A stretch of DNA of 11,932 nucleotides from assembly GCA_023460875.1 (NCBI GenBank), contig JAEWOQ010000375.1, forward strand, positions 1 through 11,932. Direction: 5' to 3'. Shown here piece by piece: positions 6,433 to 11,932 of this stretch (positions are counted from its first letter, which is position 1; each line of letters begins with the position of its first letter). Below the pieces are notes generated by a model, which searched no databases, had not been told where the DNA came from, and saw only the letters and a list, made by a program, of their open reading frames with translations. The translations under genes and the position numbers were made by a program. The stretch comes from Pseudomonadota bacterium. GTDB taxonomy: Bacteria > Myxococcota_A > Polyangia > Polyangiales > Polyangiaceae.

Positions 6433-8247
6433 ATGCAACCAGCAGACCACCCCCCTTCCGGTGAACCCGCCAGCCATCGCATGACGACGCGACCTCCCCT
6501 CCAGCCCCTCAGCTCCAGATTCGGCTCCCTGCCATCGTTGGGCGCCCTGCTCGTGGGAGCGGCCTCGTTGACGGGGCTGCCAGCCTGCGACGCCGCCCCG
6601 CCTCGCGGCTGTCCGGGCACCGAGATCTTCCTCGACGGCGAGTGCGTCCAGCCACACATGATCCGCCTGAACTCCGTCGGGTACCTCCCCGCGCGCGCCA
6701 AGCTGGCCTCGTACGTGGGGGACGAGACGTCGTTCCGAGTGTTGGCCAAGGACGGGAAGGTCGCGTTCAAGGGCAGGGCAACCACGGAGGTGTCGGCTCG
6801 TGACTCCGGGGAGCGGGTGCGCATCGCCGACTTCTCGGAGCTCGAGGAGCCGGGGGAGTATCACATCGAGGTCCCAGGGGTCGGGCGCTCACCAGATTTC
6901 CGCATCGGCGACGACGTCTTCCACGACCCCCTGGTCGCGTCGATGCTCGCTCTGTACGGGCAACGCTGCGGGACCGCGGTCGAGCTCCAGTGGGGTGAGG
7001 CGACCTTCAAGCACGCGGCCTGTCACCAGAAGGAAGCGGGCCTCGACTACATCGACGGGGAGGAAGGCACCAAGGACGCCAGCGGCGGGTGGCACGACGC
7101 TGGCGACTACGGGAAGTACACCGTCAACGGGGCCTTCGCCGTGGCCTTTTTGCTCCAGGCTTATGAAGATTTTCCGGAGCGGCTGAAGGATGTCGAGCTC
7201 CCGATCCCCGAGCGAGGGGGCTCGACTCCGGACATCTTGGACGAGGCCCGGTTTCAGCTGGAGTGGCTGCTGAAGATGCAGCTCCCGGACGGCTCCGCGG
7301 CGCATAAGGTCACCGCCAGGAATTTCGAAGGCAACATCATGCCCGAGGCGGACGAAGCGCCGCAGTTCTTCGTGCCCGCTGGCACGGCCGCGACAGGGAC
7401 CTTCGCCGCCACCCTGGCGCTAGCGGCGCGCGTCTACGAGCCCTTCGATCCGGACTTCGCGGCGACGTGCCTCGAGGCCGCGCAGCAGGCCTTCGACTTC
7501 CTCCTCGAGAATCGAGAGAACCTCACCCCCAACCAGTCGGCGTTCACGACGGGGGCCTACGAGGCCGCCGGCTACGACGACGAGCGCGCCTGGGCGGCCG
7601 CCGAGCTGTGGGAGACCACCGGCGATCCCGCCGCCCTGGAAGAGTTCGAGCTCCTGGCCAGTGAGCTCGAACTGACCATGCTCCTGAATTTCGACTGGTC
7701 GAACTCGACGAACCTGGCCCTCGCGACCTATTTGCGCTCCGAGCGGGAAGGGCGTGACGCGGACCTGGTCGAGAGCATCCGGGCCACCACCCTGAGCACT
7801 GCCGGGAGCCTCGTGGAGAACTGGCAGAGGCACGGCTACGGACGCTCGATCGACACCATCTATTACTGGGGGATCAACGGGGTGCTGGTGCGCACGGCCT
7901 TCAACCTCGTCGCCGCTCACCGGCTCGATCCGGACCCGAAGTACCTGGACGCGATCACCGGCCAGCTGGACCACGTCTTCGGGCGCAACCCCTACGGTCG
8001 GAGCTACGTCACGGGGATCGGGTATCGCCCGCCCAGGTTCCCCCACCATCGGCCTTCGATGATGAGCGGTCGCTTCCCCTGGCCTGGGCTCCTCATCGGG
8101 GGGCCTCACTCGGAGCTCTTCAGCGACTCGGCGGCGGACGTGCCGGAGGGGCTCACCTGGGAGGACCGCGCCGAGAATTACATTCATAACGAGGTCGCCA
8201 TCAATTGGAATACGGCGTTGGTCTACGCCCTGGTGGCGGCGGAATGA
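6433..8247 (+). CDS. Lipoprotein glycoside hydrolase family 9 (Ig-like + GH9 endoglucanase/cellulase)
   Basis: 604 residues from ATG 6433. GH9 enzymes are inverting beta-1,4-glucanases acting outside the cell. A lipoprotein signal peptide ends in LPAC with Cys52 (Asp53 at +2). Residues about 74-159 are the N-terminal Ig-like (CelD_N) domain, opening with IRLNSVGYLP. The (alpha/alpha)6 catalytic domain follows: SGGWHDAGDYGKY (217-229) with the base pair Asp222/Asp225, STPDILDEARFQLEWLLKMQ, AAAELWETTGD, NPYGRSYVTGIG, PHHR (537-540), and the final signature DRAENYIHNEVAINWN with Asp578 and the acid Glu587. All catalytic residues are present. GGAGG at 6425-6429 supports ATG 6433 despite a short 3-base spacer; ATG 6481 would give a shorter signal peptide but has no Shine-Dalgarno sequence. 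There is no CBM or dockerin. It lies between two non-catalytic lipoprotein genes. Cellulose or mixed-linkage glucan is the expected substrate. Confidence 0.93.
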   Translation: MQPADHPPSGEPASHRMTTRPPLQPLSSRFGSLPSLGALLVGAASLTGLPACDAAPPRGCPGTEIFLDGECVQPHMIRLNSVGYLPARAKLASYVGDETSFRVLAKDGKVAFKGRATTEVSARDSGERVRIADFSELEEPGEYHIEVPGVGRSPDFRIGDDVFHDPLVASMLALYGQRCGTAVELQWGEATFKHAACHQKEAGLDYIDGEEGTKDASGGWHDAGDYGKYTVNGAFAVAFLLQAYEDFPERLKDVELPIPERGGSTPDILDEARFQLEWLLKMQLPDGSAAHKVTARNFEGNIMPEADEAPQFFVPAGTAATGTFAATLALAARVYEPFDPDFAATCLEAAQQAFDFLLENRENLTPNQSAFTTGAYEAAGYDDERAWAAAELWETTGDPAALEEFELLASELELTMLLNFDWSNSTNLALATYLRSEREGRDADLVESIRATTLSTAGSLVENWQRHGYGRSIDTIYYWGINGVLVRTAFNLVAAHRLDPDPKYLDAITGQLDHVFGRNPYGRSYVTGIGYRPPRFPHHRPSMMSGRFPWPGLLIGGPHSELFSDSAADVPEGLTWEDRAENYIHNEVAINWNTALVYALVAAE

Positions 8248-8270
8248 GGCCGCTCCTCGGGCTGAGATGC

Positions 8271-8294
8271 CCCGCCGGGGGGCGCCGCGGCGGG
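8271..8294 (+). terminator. GC-only hairpin after the first GH9 gene
   Basis: CCCGCCG (8271-8277) and CGGCGGG (8288-8294) form a perfect 7-bp all-GC stem around a 10-base loop, 23 bp after the GH9 stop. ATAATC follows instead of a T-run. It is the best terminator candidate in the window, though incomplete by the classical definition. Confidence 0.4.
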
Positions 8295-8323
8295 ATAATC
8301 ACGAGGGCGTGCTTCCACTCGCG

Positions 8324-8354
8324 CTTGAAAGCGGCGTGAGAATGCTGCTAACAA
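8324..8354 (+). promoter_or_regulatory. Candidate promoter for the carbohydrate-binding lipoprotein gene
   Basis: TTGAAA (8324-8329) resembles a -35 box. 19 bp later comes TGC-TAACAA (8346-8354), an extended -10-like box (18 bp if read as CTAACA). The stretch is locally A/T-rich within a very GC-rich gap and sits after the hairpin that may end the previous transcript. A start near 8361 would give a 5' leader of about 220 nt carrying the hairpins described separately. The call is from consensus resemblance only. Confidence 0.35.
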
Positions 8355-8418
8355 AGGCCCGCCTCGGGCAGGCTCGGAGACGAGCTTTCACACGCGGGGA
8401 GGTTCTGGAGCGCGGTCC

Positions 8419-8522
8419 CCTCCCGGGAGGCCTCCCTCAGGGAGCCTCTTCTACGAAGAGCGCGCGCTCGCTTCGGTGCAACGAGCTTCGGTGCAACGAA
8501 GGGTGCAGCGAAGAGGCACCCT
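8419..8522 (+). promoter_or_regulatory. Structured 5' leader with competing hairpins
   Basis: The leader holds a perfect 12-bp palindrome CCTCCCGGGAGG (8419-8430), CTCCC-TCA-GGGAG (8432-8444), CTCTTC-TAC-GAAGAG (8446-8460), CTTCG-GTGCAA-CGAAG (8486-8501) and AGGGTGC/GCACCCT (8500-8506 with 8516-8522). GCCTCTTC (8444-8451) is also perfectly complementary to GAAGAGGC (8510-8517). That pairing excludes the local CTCTTC hairpin and disturbs the last stem. Such mutually exclusive folds are what attenuators and riboswitch-like leaders look like, but no known class is recognised. Confidence 0.35.
8470..8499 (+). repeat. Perfect 15-bp tandem repeat upstream of the carbohydrate-binding lipoprotein gene
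   Basis: GCTTCGGTGCAACGA occurs twice head to tail (8470-8484, 8485-8499). A degenerate third copy (AGGGTGCAGCGAA) follows immediately. The core GTGCAACGA gives two regularly spaced sites 15 bp apart, which could serve a DNA-binding regulator or arise from slippage. Confidence 0.75.
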
Positions 8523-8584
8523 CGGGTCCGAGCGATGCAAGGCCCGTGCAACACAACGAGAAATCACGCAGGAGACGGTTGAAC

Positions 8585-9340
8585 ATGAGCTTTTTTCAGA
8601 GGGCTTTCACTTCCCAGACGAACGGCCTGGCGGTCGCGGCGACGGCTGCTTTGGTGCTCGCGACGGTGGGCTGCGGCCGGGTGAACCCAACGTCTCCGGA
8701 TACGGAGAAACTCCCGGAGGGTACCCCCTGCTCCGCGCCCACGGCGGTGATCTCGGACGGGGAGGACAACAACAACCAGGTGGAGCTCCACGAAGGCCGG
8801 GGCGGCTACTGGTACACCTTCGTCGATGACTCGGGGTCCGTGGTGTGGCCCGAGGCGGGCGCTCACGGCGGCACCTTCGAGATGTCCCCGGGCGGCGCGA
8901 ACGGGACCCAGTACGCGGCGCGTATGCATGGATCCGTCGGCAGCGGATCGGTGCTCTTCGTGGGCATGGGGATGAACTTCGTCGATCCCAAGGGTCAGTA
9001 CGACGCCAGCAAGTACGGCGGGATCTCGTTCTGGGCCAAGAGGGGTCCGGACTCCACGAACAAGGTGCGGCTCAAGGTGCCGGACATGTACACGGACCCC
9101 GACGGCGGCGCGTGCTCGGAGTGCTTCAATGACTTCGGCATCGATCTGACGCTCACGGAAGAGTGGCAGAAGTTCACTGTCCCCTTCCATGCAATGAAGC
9201 AGCAGAAGGGCTGGGGTAAGCCCCGCAAGCGGTCCATCGATCCGACGACGATCTACGGGATCCAGTTCCAGGTGAGCGAGCCCGGGCAGAAGTACGACGT
9301 CTACGTCGACGAGATTCAGTTCACCGGTTGCGGCGGCTGA
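8585..9340 (+). CDS. Lipoprotein with a jelly-roll carbohydrate-binding-like domain, no catalytic domain
   Basis: 251 residues. The signal peptide (MSFFQRAFTSQ, hydrophobic 14-28) ends in TVGC with Cys30, a slightly atypical lipobox. A short Pro/Thr linker leads to one beta-rich domain (about 52-248): VISDGEDNNNQ, GGYWYTFVDDSG, FEMSPGG, KYGGISFWAKRG, VRLKVPDMYTDPDGG, FGIDLTLTEEWQKFTVPF, TIYGIQFQV and YDVYVDEIQF. This order of strands is that of galactose-binding-like jelly rolls such as CBM11/CBM30-type modules; I cannot assign a family number. Cys49, 177, 180 and 249 could form disulfides. No hydrolase motif is present. The start is ATG 8585, with AGGAG at 8570-8574 (10-base spacer). Set between two GH9 genes, it probably binds cellulose or related glucan at the surface; this is inferred from fold and context. 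Confidence 0.75.
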   Translation: MSFFQRAFTSQTNGLAVAATAALVLATVGCGRVNPTSPDTEKLPEGTPCSAPTAVISDGEDNNNQVELHEGRGGYWYTFVDDSGSVVWPEAGAHGGTFEMSPGGANGTQYAARMHGSVGSGSVLFVGMGMNFVDPKGQYDASKYGGISFWAKRGPDSTNKVRLKVPDMYTDPDGGACSECFNDFGIDLTLTEEWQKFTVPFHAMKQQKGWGKPRKRSIDPTTIYGIQFQVSEPGQKYDVYVDEIQFTGCGG

Positions 9341-9529
9341 TCCGCCTCCGCGCTCCCTCGAAGGTTGCTCGCCCGCCCTGTGCGCTCTCGCGGCTCACGG
9401 GGCGGCGCCACGCCGGGTGTGAGCGGGCAGGTGTCAGGTGGCTCCCGCCAGCAGGCAGGAAGAGCTTCAGCAAGCGCCACGCCATCGGCGCCGTCCAGGC
9501 ACGGATAGGTCCAGATTGAGAAGTTGGGA

Positions 9530-11896
9530 ATGAGCATGAAGATTCGTAGAAGCACGATCGTCCCCGTCGTCCTGCTCGCGTCCATCGCGTTGCTCACGGG
9601 TTGCAAGAGGAAGGGCAGCTCGACCGCCGCAGACGCGAGCGGGCAGTTGCAGCAGGGTGGGGTTCCGGCTGGCGGAAACCTGATCAAGAACGCCGATTTC
9701 GAGGACGGGACGAGTCTTCCCTGGAACAGCTCCTTCACCCAACCTGCGAGTGGGGAAGCCTTCGTCCAAGCGGGGGCATACTGTCTTCGGGTCGACGATC
9801 CTGGTGCGAACGCCTGGGACGCGCAGGTCCGTCACCGTGAGATGGTGATCGAGAACGGGCACACGTATACGGTGAGCTTCCGCGCGTGGTCCGACAAACC
9901 GACGCGGCTGCGCTCGAAGGTGGGGATGTCCGGGCCGCCTTACCAGGAGTACTGGACGGACAGCGCCCAGCTGACCCAGGAGCCGCAGACGGTGCAGGGG
10001 ACGTTCACCATGGGCGGCGCGACGGATCCCACGGCGGAGTTCGCGCTGCATGTCGGCGGGAACATGGCGCAGGGTACCGAGGGCCCGTTCACGGTTTGCA
10101 TCGACGACGTCTACCTCAGCGATCCCCAGTTTACGCCGCCCCCCCAGGGTGCGGCGCGGGCCCTCCCGAAGGTGCGCGTGAACCAGGTGGGGTACTTTCC
10201 TGGAGCACGGAAGATCGCTGCGGTCGTGAGCACGGCGACGGACCCCGTCGAGTGGGAGTTGCTGCTCGACGGCCAGCCAGTGGAGAAGGGGCAGACGCAG
10301 CCCCTCGGGCTCGACGCGGACTCGGGAGACAGCGTCCACCTCATCGACTTCACGGGCGTGCAGAAGGCGGGCAAGGGCTACGTGCTCCGGGTGGGCGACG
10401 ATCGCAGCCCCGCCTTCGAGATCGGAGACGATCTCTACGGGCAGCTCAAGTATGACGCGCTCACCTATTTCTATCACAACCGCAGCGGCATCGAGATCAA
10501 GATGCCCTTCGCGCGGGATCCGAAGTGGGCGCGCCCGGCGGGGCACGTCACCAAGGAGAAGGCGGTGCCCTGCGCCAAGGACGCAGGCTGCTCCTACAAG
10601 CTGGACGTCACCGGTGGCTGGTACGACGCTGGCGATCACGGCAAGTACGTCGTGAACGGCGGGATCTCCGTCTGGACGATGTTGAACCAGTACGAGCGCT
10701 TCGCCGCGCGCGGCGCGATCGGTGAGTACGGGGATGGCAAGCTGAACATCCCCGAGAGCGGCAACGGCGTGCCGGACATCTTGGACGAAGCGCGCTGGCA
10801 GATGGAGTTCATGCTCAAGATGCAGGTGCCCGAGGGGCAGCCGAAGGCGGGCATGGTCCATCACAAGATCCACGACGAGAACTGGACAGCCCTCGGTCTG
10901 GCGCCTCACGACGCGGAGCAGATGATGAACCGGTACCTGCGACCGGTGTCCACCGCGGCGACCCTGAACCTCGCCGCGACCGCGGCTCAGTCGGCGCGGA
11001 TCTGGAAGAAGATCGATCCGGCCTTCTCCCAAAAGGCTCTCAGCGCGGCCGAGAAGGCTTGGGCCGCGGCGAAGGCCAACCCGAAGGTGCTCGCGCTCCA
11101 GGCCGACACCACCGGCGGCGGCCCCTACAACGACGACAAGCTCGAGGACGACTTCTTCTGGGCTGCGGCCGAGCTGTGGATCACCACGAAGGCGGACAAG
11201 TACAAGAAGGAGCTCACAGCGTCGCCCTACTGGGCGGAGCTGACGACGGAGGTCGACGGGGTCCCCTCCGCGATGAACTGGGGTACCACCGACGCCCTCG
11301 GTACCATCTCCTTGGCCATCGTGCCTAACGACCTGTCCGCGGCGGAGCTCGCCCAACAGCGGAAGAAGCTCACCGACGCGGCGGGTCAGTACCTGGGGCT
11401 CATCGCCAAGCAGGGCTACCGCATGCCCTTCGGGGCGGGCGCGAGCGGGACCTACCCCTGGGGCTCCAACTCCTTCGTGCTGAACAACATGATGATCCTG
11501 GCGCTCGCCCATGATCTCACGAAGAAGTCCGACTACCTCGAGGGTGTGATCCTGGGCATGGACTACCTGCTCGGCCGCAACGCCTTGTCACAGTCGTACG
11601 TCAGCGGCTACGGGGAGAACCCGCTGCTGAACCCGCACCACCGCTTCTGGGCCAAGCAGGCGGACGCTCGCTTCCCCGAGGTCCCGCCCGGCGCCGTGTC
11701 CGGCGGTCCGAACAGCGGCTTGCAGGACCCCTATGTCCAAGCGGCGGGGCTCAAGGGCTGCGCGCCCCAGAAGTGCTTCATCGACCACATCGAGGCGTGG
11801 AGCGTCAACGAGATCACCATCAACTGGAACGCGCCCTTTGCCTGGGTCACCGGTTACCTCGACGAGCAGGGCCCGAAGGCCAAGCCCGCGAATTGA
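9530..11896 (+). CDS. Lipoprotein cellulase with CBM4/9, Ig-like and GH9 domains
   Basis: 788 residues. The signal peptide (MSMKIRRS, hydrophobic 9-22) ends in a textbook LTGC lipobox with Cys25, followed by KRK. Residues about 49-200 are a CBM4/9-type beta-sandwich: NLIKNADFEDG, WDAQVRHREMVIENGHTYTV and VCIDDVYLSDP; Cys85 and Cys190 may pair. An Ig-like CelD_N domain covers about 213-300 (KVRVNQVGYFP). The GH9 domain follows with TGGWYDAGDHGKYVVN (361-376; Asp366/Asp369), VPDILDEARWQMEFMLKMQ, WAAAELW, NPHHR (701-705) and DHIEAWSVNEITINWN with Asp752 and acid Glu761. CBM4-Ig-GH9 is the order seen in clostridial CbhA and CelK cellobiohydrolases. ATG 9530 is chosen for GAGAAG at 9518-9523; ATG 9536 and TTG 9524 are alternatives. 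The gene starts 189 bp after the binding-lipoprotein gene, with no clear promoter between. Confidence 0.94.
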   Translation: MSMKIRRSTIVPVVLLASIALLTGCKRKGSSTAADASGQLQQGGVPAGGNLIKNADFEDGTSLPWNSSFTQPASGEAFVQAGAYCLRVDDPGANAWDAQVRHREMVIENGHTYTVSFRAWSDKPTRLRSKVGMSGPPYQEYWTDSAQLTQEPQTVQGTFTMGGATDPTAEFALHVGGNMAQGTEGPFTVCIDDVYLSDPQFTPPPQGAARALPKVRVNQVGYFPGARKIAAVVSTATDPVEWELLLDGQPVEKGQTQPLGLDADSGDSVHLIDFTGVQKAGKGYVLRVGDDRSPAFEIGDDLYGQLKYDALTYFYHNRSGIEIKMPFARDPKWARPAGHVTKEKAVPCAKDAGCSYKLDVTGGWYDAGDHGKYVVNGGISVWTMLNQYERFAARGAIGEYGDGKLNIPESGNGVPDILDEARWQMEFMLKMQVPEGQPKAGMVHHKIHDENWTALGLAPHDAEQMMNRYLRPVSTAATLNLAATAAQSARIWKKIDPAFSQKALSAAEKAWAAAKANPKVLALQADTTGGGPYNDDKLEDDFFWAAAELWITTKADKYKKELTASPYWAELTTEVDGVPSAMNWGTTDALGTISLAIVPNDLSAAELAQQRKKLTDAAGQYLGLIAKQGYRMPFGAGASGTYPWGSNSFVLNNMMILALAHDLTKKSDYLEGVILGMDYLLGRNALSQSYVSGYGENPLLNPHHRFWAKQADARFPEVPPGAVSGGPNSGLQDPYVQAAGLKGCAPQKCFIDHIEAWSVNEITINWNAPFAWVTGYLDEQGPKAKPAN

Positions 11897-11908
11897 GCCG
11901 CTCTGGCC

Positions 11909-11932
11909 GGGGGGGGGGGGGGGCGGGGGGGG
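11909..11932. other. Homopolymer G tract at the window end (probable artefact)
   Basis: Fifteen consecutive G (11909-11923), one C, then eight G run to the last base. Nothing like it occurs elsewhere in the window. It begins 13 bp after a stop codon. Poly-G ends are typical of two-colour sequencing dark cycles at contig edges, so it should not be read as genomic sequence. Confidence 0.75.

Larger units (their letters stand above)
8248..8584. other. 337-bp intergenic region rich in hairpins and short repeats
   Basis: No coding frame here has convincing third-position bias; the frame open from 8267 joins the next gene only by chance and lacks a signal peptide at its start. The region contains, in order, a GC-only hairpin (8271-8294), an A/T-richer stretch with a candidate promoter (8324-8354), GCCCG-CCT-CGGGC (8357-8369), a series of overlapping inverted repeats (8419-8522), a 15-bp tandem repeat (8470-8499) and the Shine-Dalgarno sequence of the next gene. 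Confidence 0.7.

Noticed and set aside
4980..6824. 614-residue open frame on the minus strand across the fibro-slime gene
   Set aside because: It runs through the divergent promoter region and opposite a gene with clear signal peptide and repeats; no domain is visible.
8267..8584. Extended N-terminus for the carbohydrate-binding lipoprotein
   Set aside because: The extension is Arg-rich, contains the hairpins and tandem repeat, and would bury the signal peptide; ATG 8585 has its own AGGAG.
9467..11512. 681-residue open frame on the minus strand opposite the second GH9 gene
   Set aside because: A shadow of the GH9 coding frame; Arg/His/Val/Leu-rich with no family motif.
1..11932. tRNA, rRNA, CRISPR, insertion sequence or integrase
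   Set aside because: No cloverleaf, repeat-spacer array, transposase motif or terminal inverted repeats were seen on either strand by eye.

Overview
The window is uniformly GC-rich with strong G/C bias at third codon positions. It carries long lipoprotein signal peptides, Cys-rich repeats of a kind common in myxobacterial secreted proteins, and a cellulolytic gene set. Together these suggest a myxobacterium-like (Polyangiales / Myxococcota) chromosome. This is inference from gene content and style; no 16S or other taxonomic marker is present.

Left part (1-5007): cytoplasmic metabolism. After the tail of an unidentified Ala/Glu- and Pro-rich protein (1-264) come nagZ, a family GH3 beta-N-acetylhexosaminidase of cell-wall recycling (317-1474), and an aspartoacylase strikingly like the vertebrate enzyme (1577-2488). 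Both are on the + strand. Facing them on the - strand is a two-gene operon. It holds a phosphofructokinase with pyrophosphate-type active-site residues (4983-3706), followed 15 bp later by alanine dehydrogenase ald (3690-2587). The convergent gap 2489-2586 holds a GC-rich 22/23-bp tandem duplication and a weak hairpin.

Right part (5008-11896): four consecutive + strand genes, each encoding a predicted lipoprotein and together forming a surface cellulose module. In order they are: a fibro-slime-domain protein with four exact 28-residue Cys-rich repeats (5199-6287), an Ig-like + GH9 glucanase (6433-8247), a small jelly-roll carbohydrate-binding lipoprotein with no catalytic domain (8585-9340), and a CBM4/9 + Ig-like + GH9 cellulase (9530-11896). 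Catalytic Asp and Glu residues are intact in both GH9 enzymes. Fibro-slime proteins are known from Fibrobacter succinogenes, where they are linked to cellulose adhesion. The simplest reading is that the cell holds cellulose with non-catalytic lipoproteins and cuts it with lipid-anchored GH9 enzymes, with no scaffoldin or dockerin involved.

Gaps between the module genes are 145, 337 and 189 bp, so they are probably several transcripts. The 337-bp gap (8248-8584) holds a GC hairpin, a candidate promoter, a perfect 15-bp tandem repeat and a leader with competing inverted repeats. No tRNA, rRNA, CRISPR or insertion sequence was found. The window ends in a 15-G plus 8-G homopolymer (11909-11932) that looks like a sequencing or contig-end artefact.
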